Source: a virus. Taken from it: a stretch of DNA of 35,310 nucleotides. Positions 13,126 through 19,852 of the stretch are shown here, one piece after another. The position numbers and the translations under genes are program-made. Where the stretch lies: IMG/VR virus record IMGVR_UViG_3300025093_000061, positions 1 through 35,310 of that record. One strand, 5' to 3'. Numbering within the stretch: position 1 is the first letter of the stretch; each line of letters opens with the position of its first letter. The notes beneath the pieces are model-generated. The model saw only the letters and a program-made list of their open reading frames with translations. It made no database searches and had not been told where the DNA came from.

Positions 13126-13528
13126 AGAGCAGAAGGTTGCGGAGTTCCATGAAGCCATGGGACTGCCGGTCAACACCACATCCACCGTAACCCAGCTGAA
13201 GCTACGTGCACGGTTGATTACGGAAGAGGCAATGGAAGTGATCAATGCCATGGAGGTGTTGGAGATGGAGCATGAACGTTCCAAACCCGGCACCACCAAG
13301 GAATGGGCGCATCTGATAAAGGAACTTGCTGACCTACAGTACGTACTCAGCGGTACCATTGTCACGTTCAGAGAACTCTCTGCCGACTTTGATGCAGTCT
13401 TTAACAGGGTACATGAAAGTAATATGTCAAAGCTAGATGATGATGGTAACCCCATCTATGATAACGAAGGGAAGGTTATGAAAGGACCTAACTATGTTGA
13501 AGCTGAACTGGAGGACTTGTTCAAATGA
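13109..13528 (+). CDS. MazG-like NTP pyrophosphohydrolase
   Basis: 139-residue all-alpha protein with the MazG metal-binding pattern: EEAMEV (E39, E40, E43) followed by KELADLQYV (E72, D75), i.e. EExxE...ExxD. Such enzymes hydrolyse NTPs or dNTPs to monophosphates; phage versions are proposed to tune nucleotide pools or (p)ppGpp. It lies directly before ribonucleotide reductase and overlaps its ATG (ATGATG), consistent with joint control of dNTP supply. The C-terminus (DDDGNPIYDNEGKVMKGPNY) is an extension also common in phage members. ATG 13109 has only a distant GGAGGG, so the start is slightly uncertain. Confidence 0.85.
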   Translation: MKYFTREQKVAEFHEAMGLPVNTTSTVTQLKLRARLITEEAMEVINAMEVLEMEHERSKPGTTKEWAHLIKELADLQYVLSGTIVTFRELSADFDAVFNRVHESNMSKLDDDGNPIYDNEGKVMKGPNYVEAELEDLFK

Positions 13529-15216
13529 TGGGACCACAAGTAAAGGAGTGTGCGGACCTACATGCTACGAAGTACAGGCTGCCCAATGAATCGTTTGAAG
13601 AAGGGATCGCCCGTAACGCAGCAGCACTTTCCGACAACGAAGCACACCGACAGAAGCTTAGAAGCATTCTTGGAGAGCAACGATTTATGCCAGCCGGGCG
13701 AGTGCAATCCGCAATGGGTTCCCCTAGAGATGTTACCGCCTACAACTGTTTCGTTTCAGGAACGATTGAAGACTCGATGGAGAGCCTATACAAACGTACT
13801 GCGGAGGCGGCTGAGACAATGCGGCGAGGGGGTGGCATTGGCTATGACTTCTCTCGTATACGTCCTCGTGGTGATCGGATTGTCAGTCTCGACTCTTCCG
13901 CTTCTGGTCCTGTTAGCTTCATGCGAGTCTTTGATGCGTGGTGTGCAACGATTGTTTCAGCAGGTCACCGACGAGGGGCAATGATGGGTGTCCTCCGTGT
14001 CGATCATCCTGACATTGAGGAGTTCATCCGTGCCAAACGAAATGAGACTGACCTTCGTAACTTCAACATCTCCATCGGCGTTACTGATGAGTTCATGCGG
14101 TGTGTTGAGAAAGGAATTACCTTTGATCTGGTATTCGAAGGACGGGTTTACCGTACCATTGATGCTGGTGCGCTTTGGGATGAGATCATGCGAAGCACCT
14201 GGGACTGGGCCGAGCCTGGGGTACTGTTCATCGACAGGATCAATCAAGACAATCCCCTGTTCTATACGGAACGTATTGAAGCAACTAACCCGTGTGGAGA
14301 ACAGCCCCTCCCTCCTTATGGTGCCTGTCTTCTCGGTTCCTTTAACCTAGTTAAGTATGTCAATCCTGAAGGGAGGTTTAACTTTGACCTGTTTAAGAAC
14401 GATATCCCTCATGTTGTACGTGCGATGGACAACGTGGTGGATAGAACAAACTACCCTCTTGAGGAGCAACGTGAAGAGGCTCAGAAGAAACGTAGGATGG
14501 GTCTGGGTATCACTGGGACTGCCAATGCTATTCTCTTATGCGGTCATTCTTACGGTGATGACAGTTCACTTCGTCTTGTTCGTAAGATCATGAAGACCCT
14601 GTGCCTCACCGCATACGAGGCGTCGTCTGACTTGGCCACTGAGAAGGGTACGTTCCCGTTGTTCAGTGAAGAGTACCTTGACAATGAGTTCATGCAGAAG
14701 TTCCCTGATGATCTCAAAGCCAAGATCAAACAACAGGGTATGCGTAACAGTCACCTGATCAGCATTGCACCCACTGGCACCATCTCCTTCACCGCTGACA
14801 ACATCAGCAGTGGTATCGAGCCGGTGTTTGCGTACGAGGTACACCGTACTGTGGAGACAGAACTAGGTAAGGTGATCGTACCGCTGAAGGACTACGTCTG
14901 GAACTACCACGGCCTCAAGGATAAGACTGCGGATCAGTTAACTGTTGACGACCACCTCAACATGCAGATTGCAGTGCAGCCTTGGGTGGACTCAGCCGTG
15001 TCAAAGACCCTGAACGTGGGTGATGATGTCACCTTCGAAGAGTTCAAGGATACCTACCTCAAAGCATGGAAGGGTAAGCTGAAAGGAGTCACCACCTTCC
15101 GTCCCAGTGGTAAACGTTACGGTATTCTGAATAAGGTGGAGCCTGAAGATGATGTGTATGAGGACGGTGCCGCCTGTTTCATTGACCCGGAGACTGGACA
15201 GAAGGAGTGCGGGTAG
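13525..15216 (+). CDS. nrdJ: Class II (adenosylcobalamin-dependent) ribonucleotide reductase
   Basis: 563-residue reductase making deoxyribonucleotides. NPCGEQ (N255, C257, E259) is the radical-site motif, with C75 (AYNCFVSG) and C268 (GACLLGSFNL, 11 residues after C257) as the redox pair. The C-terminal C551 and C562 probably relay electrons from thioredoxin. No NrdB radical subunit or ATP-cone is visible, fitting B12-dependent class II enzymes as in SIO1/cobavirus-type phages. GGAGG at 13510-13514 precedes ATG 13525, which overlaps the MazG-like stop. The last codons are part of an 18-base direct repeat also found at the end of the next mini-gene. Host cobalamin supply would be needed. Confidence 0.92.
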   Translation: MMGPQVKECADLHATKYRLPNESFEEGIARNAAALSDNEAHRQKLRSILGEQRFMPAGRVQSAMGSPRDVTAYNCFVSGTIEDSMESLYKRTAEAAETMRRGGGIGYDFSRIRPRGDRIVSLDSSASGPVSFMRVFDAWCATIVSAGHRRGAMMGVLRVDHPDIEEFIRAKRNETDLRNFNISIGVTDEFMRCVEKGITFDLVFEGRVYRTIDAGALWDEIMRSTWDWAEPGVLFIDRINQDNPLFYTERIEATNPCGEQPLPPYGACLLGSFNLVKYVNPEGRFNFDLFKNDIPHVVRAMDNVVDRTNYPLEEQREEAQKKRRMGLGITGTANAILLCGHSYGDDSSLRLVRKIMKTLCLTAYEASSDLATEKGTFPLFSEEYLDNEFMQKFPDDLKAKIKQQGMRNSHLISIAPTGTISFTADNISSGIEPVFAYEVHRTVETELGKVIVPLKDYVWNYHGLKDKTADQLTVDDHLNMQIAVQPWVDSAVSKTLNVGDDVTFEEFKDTYLKAWKGKLKGVTTFRPSGKRYGILNKVEPEDDVYEDGAACFIDPETGQKECG

Positions 15217-15367
15217 TGCAGTTATCTGAAGCTATCAGAACTATCTACAAAGTTGAGCGTGACCGCAACTACTGGAAACAACGTTGTAAGTTGACAGAGA
15301 AGCAACTAAAAGATACTGAACAACTTCTGAGGTGGTACCAAAGAACTCATGGACAGAAGGAGTGCGG
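15195..15367 (+). repeat. 155-bp cassette bounded by 18-bp direct repeats
   Basis: TGGACAGAAGGAGTGCGG occurs at 15195-15212 and 15350-15367. Each copy encodes a GQKECG C-terminus and supplies GAAGGAG eight bases before the next start (GTG 15216 or ATG 15371). Removing the DNA between copies would leave RNR ending in the same residues, with a TGA, joined directly to the 15371 gene. Confidence 0.9.
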
Positions 15368-15371
15368 CTGA
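15216..15371 (+). CDS. 51-residue mini-protein with RNR-like C-terminal hexapeptide
   Basis: Helical, basic protein starting at GTG 15216 (M/V-QLSEAIRTIYKVERDR) and ending THGQKECG. GAAGGAG at 15201-15207 is 8 bases upstream. Its last six residues are identical to those of the reductase before it because both lie in the direct repeat. Two cysteines (24 and 50). It may be a recently inserted or duplicated cassette; whether its RNR-like tail has a redox role is speculative. Confidence 0.6.
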   Translation: MQLSEAIRTIYKVERDRNYWKQRCKLTEKQLKDTEQLLRWYQRTHGQKECG

Positions 15372-15523
15372 TGTCTGATATTGAAAGAGAGTTCGCGTAC
15401 CAGCAAGAGCAGCAGAAGAAAACAACCCAAGCCTACCGAGACAACTGGAACCACATATTCAAACCCAAGACCGAAAAGGAAGATGAAGATGTACGGCAAG
15501 GAAGCAATGGAAGCGATGAGTGA
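15371..15523 (+). CDS. 50-residue hydrophilic hypothetical protein
   Basis: Starts MSDIEREFAYQQEQQKKTT and is highly charged and glutamine-rich, likely helical or disordered. ATG 15371 overlaps the preceding TGA and uses GAAGGAG (15356-15362) of the second direct repeat. It overlaps the next gene by 35 bases. No family recognised. Confidence 0.6.
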   Translation: MSDIEREFAYQQEQQKKTTQAYRDNWNHIFKPKTEKEDEDVRQGSNGSDE

Positions 15524-15812
15524 ACACCTGATTGAGGATGCGTTCCACTACCCACAAGATATCCCTGTGTCACCTGAAGAGGATGAGGTATGGGCTTCGT
15601 ATGATCAAGGGCCTAAAGAGCCTGACCCTATAGTCAACACAGTGGTCAAACGTTTGCATGATCGTAGTGCAGAGGGTATGGAGAAGTACGGTGAGACTGT
15701 ACTTGAATGTCAGAAGACTACCACCGGCTGGATCGATGACGCCATCGAAGAACTACTTGACGCAGCCATCTACCTTGAACGTCTGAAACATAACCTGATA
15801 GAAGGAGAGTAA
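15489..15812 (+). CDS. Helical hypothetical protein, perhaps NTP-pyrophosphohydrolase-like
   Basis: 107-residue acidic, mostly helical protein. RSAEGMEKYGETV followed by WIDDAIEELLDAAIYLERLK resembles a common type of small phage protein with MazG-like helical hairpins (KYG...EEL.DA..Y). Metal ligands could be D/E in DDAIEELLDA, but the full MazG pattern is not present. ATG 15489 is 8 bases after AAGGA (15476-15480); ATG 15483 is possible. The location just after RNR is consistent with nucleotide metabolism. Confidence 0.65.
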   Translation: MYGKEAMEAMSEHLIEDAFHYPQDIPVSPEEDEVWASYDQGPKEPDPIVNTVVKRLHDRSAEGMEKYGETVLECQKTTTGWIDDAIEELLDAAIYLERLKHNLIEGE

Positions 15813-15813
15813 C

Positions 15814-16023
15814 ATGAACCCGCACCTTGAAGAAGTCCTTGAGAAGTTCCTTGACAAAGACGCCATCACTGTCTACACCCTGCAAGAGTTGGCTTATGAC
15901 ATTTACTCTGACGTTGACACCTTCTCAGAGTTCACTGGTGTTGACGGGGAAGAGATGCTTGATGCCCTTTGTCTGTTGATCAGTTGGTACGGAATACCTG
16001 GTGAGGACTGGGAGAATGATTAG
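15814..16023 (+). CDS. Small acidic hypothetical protein
   Basis: 69-residue very acidic protein starting MNPHLEEVLEKFLDKD and ending GEDWEND. GGAGAG just upstream sets ATG 15814, one base after the previous stop. Helical with aromatic residues in the C-terminal third. Function unknown. Confidence 0.7.
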   Translation: MNPHLEEVLEKFLDKDAITVYTLQELAYDIYSDVDTFSEFTGVDGEEMLDALCLLISWYGIPGEDWEND

Positions 16024-16027
16024 AAGC

Positions 16028-16192
16028 ATGACCAAGGAAGAACGCACCCAACAAACCAACGACATCGTTGACCACCTGATGCAAGTCTATCAAGAGATCA
16101 TCTCCGAACAACGAGAAACCATTGAACGACTACGCCATCAGGTGGCGCGAGATCAGAAAACGATTGATCGATTGGAGATGAAAGATGACTGA
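16028..16192 (+). CDS. 54-residue coiled-coil hypothetical protein
   Basis: Starts MTKEERTQQTNDIVDHL and continues as a heptad-like coiled coil (RETIERLRHQVARDQKTIDRLE), ending EMKDD. ATG 16028 or 16016 could be used; neither has an ideal Shine-Dalgarno. The last codons lie in a 21-bp repeat that also forms the start region of the following gene. Confidence 0.55.
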   Translation: MTKEERTQQTNDIVDHLMQVYQEIISEQRETIERLRHQVARDQKTIDRLEMKDD

Positions 16193-16507
16193 CAGTTTAG
16201 TTGAACGGTTACGTGAAGCATCCGAGCATAAATACCACCCCTCATACCCCAAAGCAAAGCTGACCCTTGAAAATCAAGCCGCTGACCGCATTGAGGAACT
16301 TGAGGCGGCGCTTGAGGAGGCGGCGAAAGGATTGGATTACTATGAAGAATGCATGGCGCTGCGCAAGGAGAACGATAAGTTATTATTCTGCCAGCAGTGG
16401 ATTGCGGAACAAGCAAGAGAGATTGAGGCTTTGAAGGATAAGATAGATCGGTGTGGTGTGAAGCACGTGCAAGCACTCAAAGCAACGGAGATGAAAGATG
16501 ACTGACA
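16174..16507 (+). repeat. 313-bp unit bounded by 21-bp direct repeats
   Basis: The same 21 bases (GGAGATGAAAGATGACTGAC plus A) occur at 16174-16194 and 16487-16507. Each copy encodes EMKDD and a stop for the upstream gene, the GGAG for the next, and its ATG-ACT-GAC (MTD) start. The enclosed gene and the following gene are paralogous in their first half, so tandem duplication is likely. Confidence 0.9.
16185..16505 (+). CDS. Coiled-coil hypothetical protein, paralogue of next gene
   Basis: 106-residue protein starting MTDSLVERLREASEHK with a long coiled coil (AADRIEELEAALEEAAKG) and ending ALKATEMKDD. It resembles Ead/Ea22-like small proteins common near variable regions of phages infecting proteobacteria; function unknown. 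GGAG (16174-16177) is 7 bases upstream. The AADRIEELEAAL and ALKATE segments recur in the next protein, and the gene is flanked by 21-bp repeats. Confidence 0.7.
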   Translation: MTDSLVERLREASEHKYHPSYPKAKLTLENQAADRIEELEAALEEAAKGLDYYEECMALRKENDKLLFCQQWIAEQAREIEALKDKIDRCGVKHVQALKATEMKDD

Positions 16508-17313
16508 AGATACAGAACAAGTTGCGGAAAGCCGCTGTTGGTATGGGAACGCGCAAGCTAGAGGACTATTTCTTCCAGATCACATGTGCCGAAGCTATTG
16601 AGGCCGCTCACCGCATTGAAGAACTGGAGGCAGCACTTAGTTCTATACGTGAAAAGGCATGGAACGAGCCATGCTCATATAATCTTGCAGATAAAGCCCT
16701 CAAAGCAACGGAAGCGGAAACACCAAACTGTCCGGTGTGTAATGATGATCCGCTTAAATGTGCCGATCACCTTGGATTTTGTCTTAGCGAGCCTATAAAA
16801 GAGGAAGCGGAAACACCAGAGCACCAAAAGACAGACGACCACATTGTTCGCTTGTCAGACGAAACGGCCATTGATTACGTTCTTCCAAACGACTACCTAG
16901 AACATAAACAAGACACGGAACAAAGCCTGAAATGGCAAGAAGAACGGCAGAATGAATTGGCGCACCTAGTAGGTAAGTGCCGACGCCGCATAGAAGCATG
17001 GGAAGAGCGTATGTTAGAAGCATTCCCGAGTGCTTCTTACCGCTACTCAAACTGGTGTGAGGAAGAAAGTGATCCCACCCCGGCATCCCACGGATCAGAA
17101 GATAAAACACTAGACCTGATATCAATAGAGTGGCAAATGTGTCTGGCTGGAGCGCCAGTGGATAAATTGCCCACAGAGCGGCGATCAGGCACAGAACGGC
17201 GGGTGTCGATGTCTGAAGAAAGCCCAGATGGAACAGGCTTTTGGATCGGAACTGGCTTTTATCCGAGCCGTCGTAAAAGCGCCAGACGGAAGTCAGACCG
17301 GCGAGAAGAATAG
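16498..17313 (+). CDS. Ead/Ea22-like hypothetical protein with Cys/His-rich middle
   Basis: 271-residue ORF. Residues 1-75 match the preceding gene (MTD start, AAHRIEELEAAL, ALKATE). A possible zinc-binding stretch follows (CPVCNDDPLKCADHLGFC, about 77-95), then an EAETP repeat, a helical acidic region, and a basic Arg/Ser C-terminus with ERRSGTERR and RRKSDRREE. GGAG (16487-16490) is 7 bases before ATG 16498. From 16793 onward it is fully antisense to a plausible membrane-protein gene, so the N-terminal part is more secure than the C-terminal two-thirds. Last gene of the plus-strand unit; no terminator follows it. Confidence 0.6.
   Translation: MTDKIQNKLRKAAVGMGTRKLEDYFFQITCAEAIEAAHRIEELEAALSSIREKAWNEPCSYNLADKALKATEAETPNCPVCNDDPLKCADHLGFCLSEPIKEEAETPEHQKTDDHIVRLSDETAIDYVLPNDYLEHKQDTEQSLKWQEERQNELAHLVGKCRRRIEAWEERMLEAFPSASYRYSNWCEEESDPTPASHGSEDKTLDLISIEWQMCLAGAPVDKLPTERRSGTERRVSMSEESPDGTGFWIGTGFYPSRRKSARRKSDRREE
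16710..16818 (+). repeat. In-frame 16-bp direct repeat, 93-bp period
   Basis: GGAAGCGGAAACACCA at 16710-16725 and again at 16803-16818, both read as (E)AETP in the 16498-17313 ORF and offset by exactly 31 codons. In addition CTCAAAGCAACGGA occurs at 16476-16489 and 16699-16712. These suggest modular growth of this gene by short duplications. Confidence 0.8.
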
Positions 17314-17332
17314 CAACAGCTAGGTCAAGCAT
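16793..17332 (-). CDS. Multi-pass membrane protein, lysis-region
   Basis: 179-residue strongly hydrophobic protein starting MLDLAVAILLAGLTSVW with four or five predicted membrane segments: AVAILLAGL, VLCLIAALWAIYPLAL, FATLLISGLVFYLLI, LLTYALPMLLCGVGTYLLG, HSAVLLAISGFVPCLVYVLG. It recalls a phage membrane-protein type with an early LxGG/L...R region and a late (E..GRL.FGAL) motif, often found near endolysin genes. ATG 17332 overlaps the stop of the previous minus-strand gene (TGATG), good evidence for translation. It is entirely antisense to the 3' part of the plus-strand 16498-17313 ORF. A holin-like or other envelope role is inferred. Confidence 0.65.
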   Translation of the reverse strand: MLDLAVAILLAGLTSVWRFYDGSDKSQFRSKSLFHLGFLQTSTPAVLCLIAALWAIYPLALQPDTFATLLISGLVFYLLIRGMPGWDHFLPHTSLSSGKKHSGMLLTYALPMLLCGVGTYLLGAPIHSAVLLAISGFVPCLVYVLGSRLEERNQWPFRLTSEQCGRLSFGALVFPLPLL

Positions 17333-17418
17333 CAGTCTCGCCCCATCATCCACAAACAAAAAGCAATAGCCCCGCAGATCATAGTGGCAAAGAACAGCCA
17401 GTATTCCATGAAGGTCAT
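17332..17418 (-). CDS. 28-residue single-pass membrane mini-protein
   Basis: MTFMEYW followed by a hydrophobic helix (FFATMICGAIAFCLWMM) and GRD. ATG 17418 is one base after the holin-like stop, with GGGGAAG upstream, and its TGA overlaps the next ATG. Size and place in the lysis cluster suggest a pinholin/antiholin-type or other small envelope peptide; this is inference. Confidence 0.6.
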   Translation of the reverse strand: MTFMEYWLFFATMICGAIAFCLWMMGRD

Positions 17419-17419
17419 T

Positions 17420-17803
17420 TTACTTCCCCTTTCCGAACCACTTGACCAAGCCCTTCACGCCGAAGCTCGCTGCATAGCAGATCAACAGAAGCTGCCAATA
17501 GAGCGGTGGGACATTTGCCGTCAAGACATTGAAGGCATTTGCCATGCGGGTAACCACACCATCCGCACCAATCGCCGCTGCGGTGAACATCACAATGAAC
17601 GGCGCAGTCGTTACAATCGTTAGGTACTCGTCTTTCCAGCTTTCCCCGCTGTTCTGGGCCTGGATCGTGTCCCAATCTTGGTCGCCTTTAATCTGCTGAA
17701 CTTCACGTTCATGTTTTGCCTGGGCCTTCTCGGCCTTGTTGGAGAGGTACTGCTTCCCGACGCCAAAGATGCCGGAAATTATGGGGCCTATAAGCGGGAT
17801 CAT
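17420..17803 (-). CDS. Holin-like membrane protein
   Basis: 127-residue protein. N-terminal hydrophobic segment (MIPLIGPIISGIFGVG), a charged coiled-coil stretch (KAEKAQAKHEREVQQIKGDQD), SWKDEYL, then two hydrophobic segments (IVTTAPFIVMFTAAAIGA and YWQLLLICYAASFGVKGLV) and a short basic tail. The SWKDEYL-TM-TM layout is typical of holins with two or three membrane segments from phages and gene-transfer agents. It would permeabilise the inner membrane to release the amidase. ATG 17803 overlaps the amidase stop (ATGA), confirming a lysis cassette. Confidence 0.7.
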   Translation of the reverse strand: MIPLIGPIISGIFGVGKQYLSNKAEKAQAKHEREVQQIKGDQDWDTIQAQNSGESWKDEYLTIVTTAPFIVMFTAAAIGADGVVTRMANAFNVLTANVPPLYWQLLLICYAASFGVKGLVKWFGKGK

Positions 17804-18219
17804 GCCGTGTCATCCAAGAACTTCTGGACATCAAAATTCGGACAGGTCTTGCCTGAATTCGGCACGTCATAGTGTCCCAGGATGTCAGGGTCATCATGCT
17901 GCCAGCAGAGGTCGCCAAGCAACCCGGCCAGTGCGTGGAACTGATCCTGCGTGAAGTTGTTTTCGTTGCCGCCGTCCTCGCCGCGACCACCAATGAGGCA
18001 CACGCCAAGGGAGTTCTTGTTCATCCCCTTCGCATGGGCGCCGACAACGCTTTCATCACGTCCTGCCTCAATCTCACCATTGCGCCGGATCACATAATGA
18101 TAGCCGATGTCAGACCAGCCATTGTCATTGACGTGCCAGTCCGTTATCTCAGCCACGCCAATATCCATCGACGGCATCGTGTACGAACAGTGAATAATTA
18201 TTGATGTGATTTTTCTCAT
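17800..18219 (-). CDS. N-acetylmuramoyl-L-alanine amidase, T7 lysozyme-like endolysin
   Basis: 139-residue zinc amidase clearly like T7 gp3.5. Shared segments: IIIHCS, ITDWHVNDNGWSDIGYHY, EAGRDESVVGAHAKGMNKNS, GVCLIGGRG, FTQDQFHAL. Zinc ligands H10, H116 and C126, with catalytic Y40 and K124, are all present. ATG 18219 overlaps the upstream stop and removes an unconserved leader. The protein begins right at the first beta strand, so it lacks the T7 N-terminal residues that contact T7 RNA polymerase; this fits the absence of a phage RNA polymerase in the window. It probably serves only in lysis. Confidence 0.93.
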   Translation of the reverse strand: MRKITSIIIHCSYTMPSMDIGVAEITDWHVNDNGWSDIGYHYVIRRNGEIEAGRDESVVGAHAKGMNKNSLGVCLIGGRGEDGGNENNFTQDQFHALAGLLGDLCWQHDDPDILGHYDVPNSGKTCPNFDVQKFLDDTA

Positions 18220-19394
18220 TCTGCCATCTCCGGTGTGACGTGATTGGATGCCACAATACCATATTTTTTGTGGTATGTAAGGCATTCCGCTTTCCGTTCT
18301 GCAAAGTATCCACCCCTCGCCGCGTAACTATCTTTCGCGCTCAAGGTCCGGTGCTGCTGGACCGTGCAACCCATGTCTTCCTTCACGTCAATCTTGATTT
18401 GGTGGTGGTAGTGTCCGGTATGGGCATATCGATACTTGCACTCACCCCAGATCGACGGGAACTGGGCAGCGAAGACCCCAGGCATTTGCGGCAGCTTGCG
18501 CTGGTGTCCGTGATGGAAGAACAATGCTGTCGCACCATGTTTAAAAGCGTAGTAAGGCAGGGGGCTTTGATCGACGGTGATACGCGGTTCGTTTTCATAA
18601 AGTGCTGCAAACATAGACCGCAACCAGATTGACCCGACAAGATCGTGGTTTCCTTCCGCCATCAGAATGTGAACTCTATCGTGCTTCGACAGCGCCATGT
18701 CCACGATCTGGCGCAATACCTTGATGGCTGTTTCAATGACCTTCTCTGCCCGCCCGTCTACGTCCAGGGGATGACCACTCATAGATGTTTCAGCCGTCAG
18801 CGCCGGGAAGTCAGAATGCAGGAAGTCGCCAAGCTGACATATCAATCCGGTGTCGGCGTCCGGCGACATTGCCATCATGTTGCCGAACGAAGACACGAGC
18901 GTATGCTGCGCGATGTCCAAGTCCCAGTTGTCCTGGCCCGTTTCCCGCGCCCAGGCTCTCATGCCGTGGTGATAGTCGGTAATGACGTACAGGTTAAGAA
19001 GGTCCTCATGCACCATCTGCGGCGGTTTGATTGGCTTGACCCTTGGGATTTCCGCCGACATGGCCTCAATGGCCTCCCGCATTGCCCTTTCCTGGGCCTC
19101 TTTGTCCGCCGTCGTCTTGACCCATTGTATCTTCTTCTCGCCCGTCTGGGCGTCATATAGGGTGCTAGTACCCCTCACCTTAAAGCCCGGTGCGGAGGGG
19201 TGAATCATGTCGTGATCGGGAGAATAGCCGTACTGCGCCGCCTTCACCTTGACCGCGTTGACGGACTGCCAGACAGAGTTGTAATTGACCCCTAAGTCTC
19301 GTGCGGCCTTACGCATAGACCCGGCAGCTTCGACAGCTTCAAGCACACGCCACTGGTTGTCCGTGCAATACGGACGGAGGTTTTCATCAGGCAT
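18216..19394 (-). CDS. HTH-metallophosphoesterase fusion protein
   Basis: 392-residue protein with two modules. Residues about 12-50 look like a helix-turn-helix (WRVLEAVEAAGSMRKAARDLG, then VNYNSVWQSVNAVK), of the kind seen in terminase small subunits and transcription factors. Residues about 133-370 are a calcineurin-like phosphoesterase: TDYHHG (D140, H142), QLGDFLHSD (D190), EGNHD (248-251), FFHHGH, HTGHYHH. The metal ligands appear complete. Such proteins occur in marine phages among lysis/structural genes with unknown substrate. DNA-targeted phosphodiester or phosphate removal is a reasonable guess. It overlaps the amidase start, so it is co-expressed late. Confidence 0.82.
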   Translation of the reverse strand: MPDENLRPYCTDNQWRVLEAVEAAGSMRKAARDLGVNYNSVWQSVNAVKVKAAQYGYSPDHDMIHPSAPGFKVRGTSTLYDAQTGEKKIQWVKTTADKEAQERAMREAIEAMSAEIPRVKPIKPPQMVHEDLLNLYVITDYHHGMRAWARETGQDNWDLDIAQHTLVSSFGNMMAMSPDADTGLICQLGDFLHSDFPALTAETSMSGHPLDVDGRAEKVIETAIKVLRQIVDMALSKHDRVHILMAEGNHDLVGSIWLRSMFAALYENEPRITVDQSPLPYYAFKHGATALFFHHGHQRKLPQMPGVFAAQFPSIWGECKYRYAHTGHYHHQIKIDVKEDMGCTVQQHRTLSAKDSYAARGGYFAERKAECLTYHKKYGIVASNHVTPEMAE

Positions 19395-19411
19395 CCCAGA
19401 AACCCTTGATT

Positions 19412-19852
19412 TTAGACTTGAGGCCGTTCGCCTTTGACCTTTTTGGCTAGGTGCGCCCAGACCAGAAGGTAGGCTTTCTTACCCGGCACCCGTGGCGAGA
19501 TCATTTCAAGGATTTGGGTGGGCTTGCCGCCCCAGTCCTTGTATGTGCCAATCACGCGAGAGATTACGAAATCCTGGCGCGGGATGTTCAGGCATAAACC
19601 AGAACCGCGCAGCACTTGATAAGCCGCCTCGCCATGCTCTTGACTAGCCGCGTCTGCCCGAGCGAACGCCATAATGGCCTGCTCGTTCACGCAAATCATT
19701 GTGATGTAGGGGATGCGCTGTCCCTTCTTAAAGCCGCCGTCGTGTTCGATCATCACAACTTCTGGCAGCTTGGGGGGCTGGACTGCTTCAGGCTGGGTGG
19801 TTTGGCAACCCGCCAAGACGATAATGAGAAGGAAGGCGATTAACGTAGGCAT
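19412..19852 (-). CDS. Lipoprotein, possible outer-membrane spanin subunit
   Basis: 146-residue protein with a type II signal peptide: MPTLIAFLLIIVLAGC, lipobox LAGC with Cys16 as the lipid-attachment site, then a short Gln/Pro-rich linker. The mature part is mixed alpha/beta without a recognised domain and longer than typical Rz1 proteins. Its ATG abuts the stop of a gene encoding an N-terminally anchored coiled-coil protein, the usual i-spanin/o-spanin order. Spanin function is therefore plausible but unproven; a superinfection-exclusion lipoprotein is an alternative. Confidence 0.7.
   Translation of the reverse strand: MPTLIAFLLIIVLAGCQTTQPEAVQPPKLPEVVMIEHDGGFKKGQRIPYITMICVNEQAIMAFARADAASQEHGEAAYQVLRGSGLCLNIPRQDFVISRVIGTYKDWGGKPTQILEMISPRVPGKKAYLLVWAHLAKKVKGERPQV

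Noticed and set aside
15291-15319. TTGACA followed after 17 bases by TACTGA as a promoter
   Set aside because: The -10 matches only three positions and the site is inside the mini-gene coding region.
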